The position numbers were made by a program, and so were the translations under genes. This document shows, piece by piece, positions 25,705-34,604 of a stretch of 64,000 nt of DNA; within the stretch, counting starts at the first letter, position 1; the number at the start of each line of letters is the position of its first letter. Origin of the DNA: Bacteroidota bacterium (GTDB lineage Bacteria > Bacteroidota > Rhodothermia > Rhodothermales > UBA10348). The DNA lies in the NCBI GenBank assembly GCA_029262855.1, contig JAJCYP010000033.1, positions 85,524 through 149,523 on the forward strand. Reading direction: 5' to 3'. The notes beneath the pieces are model-generated. The model was not told the DNA's origin and did no database searches. It worked only from the letters and a program-made list of their open reading frames with translations.

Positions 25705-27210
25705 TTGTCCAACCAGACCGACAGCGTCTACCGCACCTTCCAGAGGCTGATTCGGCGATGGCTGAGGCTGTTTTTCCGAGAGGTCGTGGTCGAGGGACTG
25801 GAGAACATTCCGACGGATCGGGGCGGCCTGCTCATTGCAGGACATCCGAACGGCCTCGTGGACCCGGCCTTGATCATGGCCGTGTTTCCGCAGCGGATCG
25901 TCTTCGGAGCGCGACACGGACTCTTCTCGCTTCCGGTTCTGGGCTGGTTCATCCGGCGCCTTGGGACCGTCCCCATCTATCGGGCGAGTGATGAAAGTGA
26001 CCTCACGAGCATCGAACGCAAGAAGGCGAACCTGGAAAGCCTCGACGGCCTCGCACGGGAGGTCGCCCAGGGATCCTTCTCAGCGCTCTTCCCCGAGGGA
26101 CTGAGCCACGATCTTTCACACCTGGCCGAGATCAAGACGGGCGCAGCCAGGCTCTACTATCGTGCACGCGAATTACAGCCCGCGGGAGGCGCGGCGCCGG
26201 TGATCATCCCGGTCGGATTGCACTACGACCGCAAGAACATATTCCGGTCTCGCGTTCTGGTCTCGTTCCAGCCGCGCCTAGACTTGCCGACCGAGCTCGA
26301 CATCACGCCGGGTCAAGACGAAGCCGCGAGAAGAAGGGCCGTCAAAGGCCTGACAGACCTGATTCAGGAGTGCCTCCTACGGGTTGTGGGCGCCACCGAC
26401 GACTGGCATATTCACCACCTGATGCACCGGGCAAGCAAGCTGGTAAAGGCGGAATTGGCCCACCGACGGGGGGCGGAATACAAGAGCCCCTCGCTGACTG
26501 AGAGCCGACTTGGCTATGCGCGAATATGGGAGGGGTATCAGGCGCGGAAAAAATCTGATCCCGAACGCCTCGAAGGCTTCCGAAAGCGAATCTCCCGGTA
26601 TGACCGCTGCCTGAGGCTACTGGGCTTGGAGGACTATGAACTGACGGCCTTGCCCAGAATGGCATCGCCCATCCTGATCACCATGTTTCTGGCGCAGGCC
26701 ATCGCGGTGTATCTCCTTTTTCCTCCGATTCTGGTGCTGGGCACCATCATCAACATCTTGCCCTACTTCCTCCTGAAATGGATGACCCGGAGTATCTCGC
26801 AATCCCAGAAGGATGAGGCTACGCTGAAGCTTCTCGGTGGGGCCGTCCTGTTTCCGGCCACCTGGGCGCTTGCCGCCGTCGGCGCCTGGTTCGCCGAGCA
26901 GGAACTCCGGGTCCTCTTTCCCGCACTGCCGGACCTGGCGGTGCTTGTCGTCCTCACTACCGTAGGCATTGGGATATTCGGAGGCTTTCTGGCTCTCATC
27001 TATTCGGAACTCAGTGCCGAGACCTATCGCGCGATCCGGGTGCGGGTTCGGAAAAGGCGGCGCAAGGCGCTGATTCAGGAACTGCTGGAAGACCGGTCCG
27101 AGCTGTGTTCGGAGCTGATCGCTCTCGGCGAGGGGCTCAAGCTTCCCGGAATCCGGCAGGCTGACGGGAGGCTGGTATCCGCCCCGAGGGAAACCCTGCA
27201 CACGTCTTGA
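25705..27210 (+). CDS. Glycerol-3-phosphate/lysophospholipid acyltransferase, large membrane form
   Basis: A 501-residue protein with an N-terminal PlsC-type acyltransferase domain. The catalytic motif is GHPNGLVDP, an HX5D arrangement as in the yeast Gat/Sct1 group rather than the usual HX4D. Then come LGTVPIYRA, ALFPEGLSHD, and the acceptor region VIIPVGLHYD. From about residue 320 there are hydrophobic helices (PILITMFLAQAIAVYLLFPPILVLG, LAVLVVLTTVGIGIFGGFLALIY). It would acylate glycerol-3-phosphate or a lysolipid at the membrane. It begins with a TTG at 25705, and its 5' region is divergent from the esterase gene. Confidence 0.87.
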   Translation: MSNQTDSVYRTFQRLIRRWLRLFFREVVVEGLENIPTDRGGLLIAGHPNGLVDPALIMAVFPQRIVFGARHGLFSLPVLGWFIRRLGTVPIYRASDESDLTSIERKKANLESLDGLAREVAQGSFSALFPEGLSHDLSHLAEIKTGAARLYYRARELQPAGGAAPVIIPVGLHYDRKNIFRSRVLVSFQPRLDLPTELDITPGQDEAARRRAVKGLTDLIQECLLRVVGATDDWHIHHLMHRASKLVKAELAHRRGAEYKSPSLTESRLGYARIWEGYQARKKSDPERLEGFRKRISRYDRCLRLLGLEDYELTALPRMASPILITMFLAQAIAVYLLFPPILVLGTIINILPYFLLKWMTRSISQSQKDEATLKLLGGAVLFPATWALAAVGAWFAEQELRVLFPALPDLAVLVVLTTVGIGIFGGFLALIYSELSAETYRAIRVRVRKRRRKALIQELLEDRSELCSELIALGEGLKLPGIRQADGRLVSAPRETLHTS

Positions 27211-27279
27211 CTGTCGTGCGGCAGCAAGGCGGCCCAGACGCGGACCGCGATGTGCGGGTAATCCCAGGCCGCTAGAGCC

Positions 27280-28116
27280 CTACTCGGACCGCCAGGACTC
27301 GTGCCTGACCCAGTCCACTTCCATGACCCATTCGCCGGTCATCGGGGCATCCGTGATCTTGGCAAAGTTCAGGATGGCGAACAGCGGTTCTGGATAGAGC
27401 ACGCCGAGGCTGTCATTCCGGGCGGCCTCGACTCCGTCGATCTGGTACACCAGATGGCCGTCTGACCATTCGACTCCGTACTCGTGGAATTCCTCGAGCG
27501 CGGAATCGAGGCCAAGCTGATACGTCCACCAATCACCGCCGTCCTCGCATCCTCCCAGCGCCTTGATCGCGCGAGCTACGTAGTGGTCTTTTCCACTCGC
27601 GCCGTGATGCTCGAAAATATCGATCTCTCCTGAGCCGGTGATGGGCCAGCAGACGGTCTCGTCCGGTTCCTGGACGGGCGGCTCGTTGTTCTGCGCGCCA
27701 AGCAGCCACCAGGCCGGAAACATGCCGTCCTCGCCGCTGCCCGACAGCTTCAGGCGCGCTGTCCACCGCCCCTTTACGAACTCCTGGCGATTCTTCGACG
27801 CGATGCGGCCCGCCATGTACTGGGTGGGCGGATGCTGCTCCCCAAACTTCGACATGTTGTCGCATTCCATCACCTCGCCAACATTGACCACCTTGAGCTT
27901 GATGGATCCGTCCGAGACTTCTCGGGTCCCGTACGCGCCGTCGCGGACGTAGCACTGGTCTTCATTGTTGACCCAGAGAATCTGATCCTGCCAGTTCTCG
28001 GTGTCGAAGGTGTCAAAGTCGTCGAAGAAGTCAGTGTACCAACCGGGCTCCACGGTTTCCGGGGCGCAGGAGACGGCAAACAAGGACACGAAGACGATGA
28101 GGATACTGATTCTCAT
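27280..28116 (-). CDS. Glycoside hydrolase family 16 lipoprotein
   Basis: A 278-residue lipoprotein (FVSLFAVSC). The GH16 fold is clear: FDDFDTFDTENWQDQILW, AGRIASKNRQEFVKGRWTARLKLSG, FPAWWLLGA, the catalytic E-x-D-x-x-E box GSGEIDIFEHHG, FHEYGVEWSDGHLVYQIDGV and the closing LNFAKI...EVDWVRH. GH16 enzymes cut beta-1,3/1,4-glucans, laminarin, agar or carrageenan; laminarin-type glucan is a reasonable guess for a marine organism. It is divergent from the SulP transporter. Confidence 0.92.
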   Translation of the reverse strand: MRISILIVFVSLFAVSCAPETVEPGWYTDFFDDFDTFDTENWQDQILWVNNEDQCYVRDGAYGTREVSDGSIKLKVVNVGEVMECDNMSKFGEQHPPTQYMAGRIASKNRQEFVKGRWTARLKLSGSGEDGMFPAWWLLGAQNNEPPVQEPDETVCWPITGSGEIDIFEHHGASGKDHYVARAIKALGGCEDGGDWWTYQLGLDSALEEFHEYGVEWSDGHLVYQIDGVEAARNDSLGVLYPEPLFAILNFAKITDAPMTGEWVMEVDWVRHESWRSE

Positions 28117-28318
28117 GGCTGAAAGAGGTGAGGAGGCAAAGTCCGTTGCGGCGGCCTGAAAATACGCTCCCGACCGGCCATCTTCTCCGGTACTGCACGG
28201 CAAACTCGCCGAAAAGCGTTTCCAGAGGCTGATTCCTGCACGACCCGCCGCCCGGGTGACTCGTTGGAGGCGGCTTGCGCGACGAGAAAGAGCGACGCGC
28301 GCCACCGAAGCCGACTAT

Positions 28319-29857
28319 ATGAAGCGCATTCTGAACCTGTTCGACCTGCCGAAAGAGGCCAAACTCACAACGGAGGTTCTCTCGGGGCTCACCGTCTCGC
28401 TGGCCCTGGTGCCGGAGGCTATCGCATTCGCCCTGATTGCGGGTCTTTCGCCGCTCACGGGACTGTATGCCGCCTTCACCATCGGACTGGTCACGTCCAT
28501 CTTCGGGGGGCGTCCCGGAATGATTTCGGGCGCAACGGGCGCGATTGCCGTCGTAATAGTCAGCCTGGCGCAGACGCACGGCGTCGAATACATCTTCGCC
28601 ACCGTGGTGCTGGCGGGCTTCATCCAGATGGCAGCAGGCTTTCTGCGACTCGGCAAGTTCATTCGCCTTGTGCCCCACTCGGTCATGTACGGCTTCGTGA
28701 ACGGGCTGGCCATCGTCATCTTCATGGCGCAGCTGGGGTCGTTCAAGACGGCCTCCGTAGACGGCGCGCTGGGCTGGATGACGGGCGGTGAGCTCTACCT
28801 GATGGTCGGTCTGGTCCTCCTGACCATGCTGATTATCTGGGGCCTGCCCAAGCTGACAAGGGCGTTCCCCTCTTCGCTGGCTGCGATACTGGTGGTGACG
28901 GCCATCGTGCTGGCATTGGACCTGGACACGACAAGCGTGGGGGACATCAGTTCGATCAAGGGAGGCTTCCCGCCATTTCACATCCCGGACATCCCATTTT
29001 CCCTGGAGAGCCTGGCGATCATAGCGCCGTACGCGTTCATCGTCGCGGGCGTCGGTTTGATCGAGAGCCTTCTGACGCTCAACCTGATCGATGAGATCAC
29101 CGAGACTCGCGGGAGGAGCAACAAGGAGGCCGTTGCTCAGGGGTTGGCGAACGTGGTGACCGGATTCTTCTCCGGGATGGGCGGCTGCGCGATGATCGGG
29201 CAGAGCCTCATCAACATCTCGGCCGGAGCGCGGGCGAGGCTATCCGGAATCGTAGCCTCGGTGATGCTGCTGGTCTTCATCATGTTTGGGGCCGAGTACA
29301 TCGAGCAGATGCCCATCGCAGCCCTGACTGGACTGATGATCATGGTGGCGATTGGTACGTTTGAATGGGCGAGCGTGCGTGCCCTCGGCAAGATGCCAGG
29401 TCACGACAACCTGGTGGGTATCCTGGTCGCGGCGATCACGGTCTTTATGCACAACCTGGCGCTTGCCGTGCTGATCGGCGTGATCGTCTCCGCGTTGATC
29501 TTCGCCTGGGAGAATGCCAAGCGGATCCGAGCCCGCAAGTATGTGGACGACGACGGCGTCAAGCACTACGAGATGTATGGTCCGCTCTTCTTTGGTTCGA
29601 CGCAGGCATTTGGCGACAAATTTGATGTCCTCAATGACCCGGATGAAGTGATCATCGACTTCCGGGAGAGCCGCGTCAGCGACATGTCAGGCATTGAGGC
29701 ACTCAATCGCATTACGGAGCGCTATCTCAGAGCCGGGAAGACGCTTCACTTGCGACACCTCAGCAAGGACTGTCGCCGGCTGATCGCGAACGCCCAGGAC
29801 GTCATTGACGTCAACATCATCGAGGATCCGACCTACAAGGTGGCGGTCGAGATCTAG
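28319..29857 (+). CDS. SulP family inorganic anion transporter with STAS domain
   Basis: A 512-residue membrane protein. The transporter core (residues 15-410) shows the SulP start LSGLTVSLALVPEAIAFALIAGLSPLTGLYAAF, GMISGATGAIAVV and ETRGRSNKEAVAQGLANVVTGFFSGMGGCAMIGQS. The last 80 residues form a STAS domain (DPDEVIIDFRESRVSDMSGIEALNRI). The family moves sulfate, bicarbonate or other anions, often with Na+ or H+. The sulfate/bicarbonate choice cannot be made. I start at the ATG at 28319; longer upstream reading is arginine-rich and overlaps the divergent gene region. Confidence 0.92.
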   Translation: MKRILNLFDLPKEAKLTTEVLSGLTVSLALVPEAIAFALIAGLSPLTGLYAAFTIGLVTSIFGGRPGMISGATGAIAVVIVSLAQTHGVEYIFATVVLAGFIQMAAGFLRLGKFIRLVPHSVMYGFVNGLAIVIFMAQLGSFKTASVDGALGWMTGGELYLMVGLVLLTMLIIWGLPKLTRAFPSSLAAILVVTAIVLALDLDTTSVGDISSIKGGFPPFHIPDIPFSLESLAIIAPYAFIVAGVGLIESLLTLNLIDEITETRGRSNKEAVAQGLANVVTGFFSGMGGCAMIGQSLINISAGARARLSGIVASVMLLVFIMFGAEYIEQMPIAALTGLMIMVAIGTFEWASVRALGKMPGHDNLVGILVAAITVFMHNLALAVLIGVIVSALIFAWENAKRIRARKYVDDDGVKHYEMYGPLFFGSTQAFGDKFDVLNDPDEVIIDFRESRVSDMSGIEALNRITERYLRAGKTLHLRHLSKDCRRLIANAQDVIDVNIIEDPTYKVAVEI

Positions 29858-29883
29858 GCCCGGCGTCAAGCGGCCCGGAGCGC

Positions 29884-31845
29884 TTAGTCCAATCGCCGGA
29901 ACCAGACCCCGCGGGTCCGCCCGTTTCCGCCTTCAAACCCGATGACCCGCCCCGTGGGGTCGCGGGTGAACTCGATGCTCCCCAGGAACCACTGACCACC
30001 GGCAAACTCGTCGCCCCCAACGTGGGAGACCCCGAACGGCTCATACCTGCGGTGATGGGCCATAAGCTTGCCCTCCTCGTTGACCTTCAGGGTGTAGGTG
30101 GTCTCGAGTTCGTCACTGTAGAACCGTCCGGCGTACTCACCGAGCGCCTCGGGCGTGATGGGAGGCGCGACAATCTTCTCCATGGGGGAATCCGGACCCT
30201 GGTGGTGTGTCGCTCGGGTCGTTGAGCCGTCGGGTTCGAAATGGAACGTGACAGCGGCCTGAACGCCGACGAAGGCGAAGGTGGAATCGCTCGTAGGCTC
30301 CACCTTGAATCGGGGCTGGTTGGTGGCTTGGGCGAAGAGCTCTCCGTCCTCAAGGGTGTACTCTATGCGAAGCGGTGCGCCGACGAACTTCCAGGTCCCG
30401 GCGATGGCCTCGAGTTGCTCCGCGGAGGGCATGCTGTGCGACGCTGAATCCGCGGGCTCATCCTCCGGCACAGGCTCCAGATGTTCGGAGAAGAAGGCAC
30501 CGGCAATATCCGTCCAAATCCCCAGAGCGAACGACGGGTTATTGCTCGAGAAAAACAGGCCCGATTCGATCTCCGGGAAGTACCCGAACCACGTCCGATG
30601 GGAGGTCTCGCCGCCCGTGTGGGTGTAGAGTTGCCGGCCTCGCCACTCCCGGACTCCCAGGCCGAGGGCGTAGCCCGTGGTGTCTCCAGTGGTCAGAATT
30701 CCCCGAGTGGTCAACGCGTCAATCGCTTCCATCCTACCGACCGTTCCGTCCCGGAAATTCAGCATCCACTTCGTCATGTCAGACGCCGTCGAGTTCACCC
30801 CGCTGGCGCCGTAGGCCTCGGCGAAGTCGGTCACGTAGACAAAACCGCCGTCCCGGTTCGGCGCATAGCCCTGCGAACTGCCCGGAATCACCTGTCCCTG
30901 CCTGGTCTTGATCGTGGTGTGATCCATCGCCAGGGGCCCAAATACCCGCTCCTCCATGAACTCCCGGAAGCCTTGTTCTGACGCGCGCTCAACCACCGTG
31001 GCCAGGAGCATGAATGACGTGTTGTTGTAGTTGTACTCGGCTCCAGGTTCGTTCTGCAGGCGTGCCTGATTCTGAACAACCCGAATCGGGTCCTCACGAG
31101 TCGCGGCATCGGTAAATCGCCAGCCGGCCATGGGGAGGAGGTTCAGAATTTCGCGATAGCCCGAGGTGTGATTGAGCATATTCCGAAGCGTGATCGGGGT
31201 CCCGAAGTCCTTCAGTTCCGGGATGTACTTCCGGACGTCATCTTCGAGGCTGAGTTTGCCCTCCTGCTCCAGGAGTACCACCGCCATGGCCGTGAAGTGC
31301 TTGGAGACGGAGGCAATGGACATCCCGGTTTCGGGCGTCATGGGAATACCGTACGTGAGATTGGCCATTCCGTAGCCCTTGGCCAGAACAACTTCTCCGT
31401 TCCGCAGCACAGAAATCACGGCACCGGGGCGGTCATCACCACTGAATGGCCGCATGAGCTGGTCCACGAGTGCCTCGGGCTCGGTGGCCTTGGGCTCGTT
31501 CGCTATGAGTAGAATGGCGTAGTCGCCTTCGGCCCCCTCGAAGGGGGTCACCTCAATGGTATAGATCCCGGCCTCTGTGGGCGAAAACTGAAACGGCTCC
31601 GGTCCACGAGCCGGGCTGTCGAACTCGCTGATCTCCTCTCCGTCCGGTGCCAGGACGCGGACCACGACATCGACGCTGATCTGATCCACCTGGCCGAAGA
31701 CGTAAAAATCAGTCTCGGTTTCGATGGTGTACGTGTGTCGTGAATCGGATTCGAGTGAACCCGGAACGGCCTCCCCCAGTCTGAGCATCTGGGCAGACGC
31801 AGCGACGGGGAACAGCAGTACGAGGAGCAGGGGGAGCCTTTTCAT
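29884..31845 (-). CDS. Serine hydrolase (beta-lactamase class C-like) with N-terminal PPC-like domain
   Basis: A 653-residue exported protein (signal LLLVLLFPVAASAQ). Residues 25-125 form a PPC-like beta-sandwich (LESDSRHTYTIETETDFYVFG, VVVRVLAPDGEEISEFDSP, AGIYTIEVTPFEGAEGDYAILL). The beta-lactamase/DD-peptidase domain follows with MSIASVSKHFTAMAVVLLEQ (SxxK), YNYNNTSFMLLATVVE (YxN) and YTHTGGETSHRTW (HTG). The last 170 residues hold a lipocalin/DUF3471-type C-terminal domain. A peptidoglycan- or peptide-cleaving role at the envelope is usual. Convergent with the SulP gene, divergent from the flagellin gene. Confidence 0.9.
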   Translation of the reverse strand: MKRLPLLLVLLFPVAASAQMLRLGEAVPGSLESDSRHTYTIETETDFYVFGQVDQISVDVVVRVLAPDGEEISEFDSPARGPEPFQFSPTEAGIYTIEVTPFEGAEGDYAILLIANEPKATEPEALVDQLMRPFSGDDRPGAVISVLRNGEVVLAKGYGMANLTYGIPMTPETGMSIASVSKHFTAMAVVLLEQEGKLSLEDDVRKYIPELKDFGTPITLRNMLNHTSGYREILNLLPMAGWRFTDAATREDPIRVVQNQARLQNEPGAEYNYNNTSFMLLATVVERASEQGFREFMEERVFGPLAMDHTTIKTRQGQVIPGSSQGYAPNRDGGFVYVTDFAEAYGASGVNSTASDMTKWMLNFRDGTVGRMEAIDALTTRGILTTGDTTGYALGLGVREWRGRQLYTHTGGETSHRTWFGYFPEIESGLFFSSNNPSFALGIWTDIAGAFFSEHLEPVPEDEPADSASHSMPSAEQLEAIAGTWKFVGAPLRIEYTLEDGELFAQATNQPRFKVEPTSDSTFAFVGVQAAVTFHFEPDGSTTRATHHQGPDSPMEKIVAPPITPEALGEYAGRFYSDELETTYTLKVNEEGKLMAHHRRYEPFGVSHVGGDEFAGGQWFLGSIEFTRDPTGRVIGFEGGNGRTRGVWFRRLD

Positions 31846-31928
31846 AGCCGAGGAGGAGGAAGTGTTTACCGATAGAATTAAGCGCCCACCGCTGACCGAT
31901 TGCAAGCCCAAGTTTTTTGGGGCGAGGC

Positions 31929-31954
31929 TTAAATTCGTGGCGCCGTTGCCGATA
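31929..31954 (+). promoter_or_regulatory. Sigma-28 (FliA)-type promoter of the flagellin gene
   Basis: TAAA at 31929-31932 and GCCGATAC at 31947-31954, separated by 14 bp, match the flagellar sigma-28 consensus TAAA-N15-GCCGATAA within one base and one spacer position. The predicted start of transcription is about 31961, leaving an ~88-nt leader before the flagellin ATG. Confidence 0.65.
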
Positions 31955-32048
31955 CAACCACTGCCAGCTGCGGGCAGACGCCAATCCGTCCGCAAGACGC
32001 GTACCGCCATCGCCCCAATCCCTCTCAGCACAACGCTCGAGGAAAGCC

Positions 32049-32876
32049 ATGGCTTTCGGAGATTTGACTCGCCTCAACACCAACATTGGTGTCATGGAGG
32101 CCTACAACAAGTTCCAGGCGACCAGTGCGAAACTGGGCATGCGTCAGCTTCGGCTGGCCACGGGCAGCAGACTGAACTCGGCGGAAGACGACTCCGCGGG
32201 TTTCTCGATCGCCTCGTCGCTGAGATCGAAGATTCGTGGCCAAACGCAGGCGGCCTCCAACATCGCCGATGCGAAGAGCATGCTGACGGTAGCCGAAGGC
32301 TCCCTCTCCTCCGTCATGGAGATCCTTCAGACCATGAAGGAAAAGACGGTGCAGGCAGCCAACGACACGATGGGCTCGGCCGAGCGCACGGCCATCGACA
32401 ACCAGTTGACAGCTCTTTCCGCCGAGATCACCGACCTCTTGGGTGACTCCAAGTTCAATACCACCTCGCTGTTCACCTCTTCGGCCTTCAACTTTCAAGT
32501 GGGCGCCGGAGCCAGCGATTCTTTTGCTGTGACCGTCGGAACCATGTCGGTGACACAGTTGGGTGTCCAGTCGGCGGCGCTCGATGTCTCTTCGGCATCG
32601 GCCGCAACGGCCCTGCTCGCCACGATCGACGCAGCGATAACCACCATATCCAACAATATGGGCACGGTCGGCGACAGCCAGAAACGACTCACGTTCAAGC
32701 AGGACGCGATAAACATCGCCATCGCGAACAACGAGGCCGCGCACAGCCGAATCGCCGACGCCGACTTTGCCAGGGAACAGATGGAAATCGTCAAGCTGCA
32801 GATCCTCCAACAGACGGGGATATCAGCCATGGCGCAAGCGAATACGTCGGCCTCCGCTGTCCTGGACCTCCTGTAG
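32049..32876 (+). CDS. Flagellin
   Basis: A 275-residue filament protein. The N-terminal D0/D1 helices are typical (DLTRLNTNIGVMEAYNKFQ, LRLATGSRLNSAEDDSAGFSIASSLRSKI, AKSMLTVAEGSLSSVMEILQTMKEKTVQAANDTMG). The C-terminal D1/D0 ends FAREQMEIVKLQILQQTGISAMAQANTSASAVLDLL. The middle is short, so little or no D2/D3 is present. The ATG at 32049 follows AGGAAAG. No other flagellar genes lie in the window, so this is an isolated flagellin gene controlled by its own sigma-28-like promoter. Confidence 0.94.
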   Translation: MAFGDLTRLNTNIGVMEAYNKFQATSAKLGMRQLRLATGSRLNSAEDDSAGFSIASSLRSKIRGQTQAASNIADAKSMLTVAEGSLSSVMEILQTMKEKTVQAANDTMGSAERTAIDNQLTALSAEITDLLGDSKFNTTSLFTSSAFNFQVGAGASDSFAVTVGTMSVTQLGVQSAALDVSSASAATALLATIDAAITTISNNMGTVGDSQKRLTFKQDAINIAIANNEAAHSRIADADFAREQMEIVKLQILQQTGISAMAQANTSASAVLDLL

Positions 32877-32982
32877 CATTCGGGATGGGCCGGCGACGGA
32901 CCGGCCGGGACTACGGTGTATCTTCCGAGGAGACTTGGCTCCAGCGCGGCCACCCGGACCTTCCACCCAGACCACTGATTTC

Positions 32983-33918
32983 GTGAGATACCTGCTTCTG
33001 TCCCTGATCGCGGTCATGGGTTGTGCCCCGGAGCCCGAGTCCCAACCGGCCCATCCCTCTGAGGTGATTGCTCACGTCGTGCGGACCATCGCCACGGACT
33101 CGCTCAACACCGACCTGCGGGCCGGTTTGCCAACCGTGGATATCGGGATGTACCTCCTGGAAACTGACAGCAAGCGCTACCGGGAGCGAATGCCGCTGGA
33201 TGAAGTCATTCGACGGTATCGCCTCGCCAAAGACGTTTTTGGAGGAGTCGGAGTGCAGTTGAATCTGCTCTGGATCAGGACGGTGTCGGTGAACACAGAA
33301 GACCTTGAGATTGAGTCCAATGTGATGGCCGGTCAACCGGCGGGCGAGATTACCAATCTCTACGAAAAGAGTCGCCAGCAACGAAGCACGCTCTCGCCCG
33401 AGGCGGAAGCCATGTTTGAGGCCATCATCGAGGAGGACGTCGCCAACGCGCGTACGGTGTATCTCGTCGGCATGGAAGATGTGATAATGAACTGGTACGA
33501 GCTGCAGGCAGACGGGGCCTGGGTAGTCCGGTCCGATCCGACGAATGCCCTCTCCTTTCCTTCGTACACGCTTGAAGAGCGGATACCTCGGCGACTGCGC
33601 GGCGTCATAACCGTACAGAACATCTTCAAGTCCCAGAAAATCATTGCTCACGAGTTGGGGCACAAGCTCATCAACGTGAGCCACGAGTACCGCGACATCA
33701 GTCCAGCCCATGAGGTCGACGCGGAGGGTGGCCTGATGGTCTATGGCGAAGGCACTGAGATTGCGGCCGGTGCGGAGGGCCGATGGCACCTGGAGCGACT
33801 GATGCGGTCGCCGTACCTGTACCGCCTGGAAGACGGGGAGAAGGTGTACAATCCGGACTACCGGGAGTCAGGGCACTACGCTGATCCGATCTACGGCAGC
33901 CTCATCATGCGCGACTGA
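32983..33918 (+). CDS. Zinc metalloprotease-like lipoprotein (HELGH)
   Basis: A 311-residue lipoprotein (LSLIAVMGC). The zinc motif is intact: SQKIIAHELGHKLINVSHE. The N-terminal half (VIRRYRLAKDVFGGVGVQLNLLWIRTVSV) resembles the pro or leading sheet of matrixin-like proteases, and DAEGGLMVYGEGTEI follows the active helix. No family is assigned with certainty. It starts with a GTG at 32983, chosen at the signal peptide; upstream in-frame residues overlap the flagellin gene. It might be carried on the flagellin transcript (106 bp gap) but this is not shown. Confidence 0.75.
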   Translation: MRYLLLSLIAVMGCAPEPESQPAHPSEVIAHVVRTIATDSLNTDLRAGLPTVDIGMYLLETDSKRYRERMPLDEVIRRYRLAKDVFGGVGVQLNLLWIRTVSVNTEDLEIESNVMAGQPAGEITNLYEKSRQQRSTLSPEAEAMFEAIIEEDVANARTVYLVGMEDVIMNWYELQADGAWVVRSDPTNALSFPSYTLEERIPRRLRGVITVQNIFKSQKIIAHELGHKLINVSHEYRDISPAHEVDAEGGLMVYGEGTEIAAGAEGRWHLERLMRSPYLYRLEDGEKVYNPDYRESGHYADPIYGSLIMRD

Positions 33919-34139
33919 GGCCTTTCGGGCAATTGAGGTGAAGGGATTCCGTCGGGGGGCAAAAGAGATGGTTGCGCCACTCCTTGCTTGACGAGCCAAC
34001 TCCGGGTATCATCAGTACCGGGGATTTCCTGACGGCGGGGCGTATACGCCTCCCTACGGAGAAGGCCTTTCGAGTTGTCGATACTCTCAAATGCACGACA
34101 CCCGTTGGTCGGTGTTGGGACTATAGCTGGACGTTCATC

Positions 34140-34604
34140 ATGACTTCACCAAGATTCTTGACCGCGGTCAGCCTGATCGCGGTGGCATTCGCGGCAGCCT
34201 GTCAAACTGCCCCCACGCCGCAGTCCGAAGAAACCACTACGGCGGTAGACACCGTTTTCAACCCTGCCGAACGCGGACAGGAACTGTTCACGGAGTACTG
34301 TCAGAGTTGCCATGGCGCCGAGGGCCGCGGCAACGGACCGCTGGCGGAACTGCTCAAGATTCCGCCGCCCGACCTGACCCTCATCACGGAACGCGCAAAC
34401 GGTGTTTTCCCTGTCGACATGCTGGCGACCTACATCGACGGTCGAGGTGGCGTGGAAAGTCACGGGACGCGCAACATGCCGGTTTGGGGAAATATCTGGA
34501 CCGACACGGAGGGTGGAGCCGACGCCGATCAGGCCGTCGCAGAACAGATCAGCGAACTGATCGAGTTCATCCGGTCCATTCAGGAAGACATCCCGGACCT
34601 CTAA
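34140..34604 (+). CDS. Monohaem c-type cytochrome lipoprotein
   Basis: A 154-residue lipoprotein (FAAACQT) with one cytochrome c domain: GQELFTEYCQSCHGAEGRGNGPLAELLKIPPPDLT, and a distal Met in RNMPVWG. The C-terminal helix is AVAEQISELIEFIRSIQ. It is likely an electron carrier attached to the membrane. It starts at the ATG at 34140; the 221-bp space upstream holds a short palindrome (GGCGTATACGCC, 34037-34048) and a possible TTGGTC / TATAGC promoter. Its stop overlaps by 4 bp that of the convergent PD40 lipoprotein. Confidence 0.9.
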   Translation: MTSPRFLTAVSLIAVAFAAACQTAPTPQSEETTTAVDTVFNPAERGQELFTEYCQSCHGAEGRGNGPLAELLKIPPPDLTLITERANGVFPVDMLATYIDGRGGVESHGTRNMPVWGNIWTDTEGGADADQAVAEQISELIEFIRSIQEDIPDL

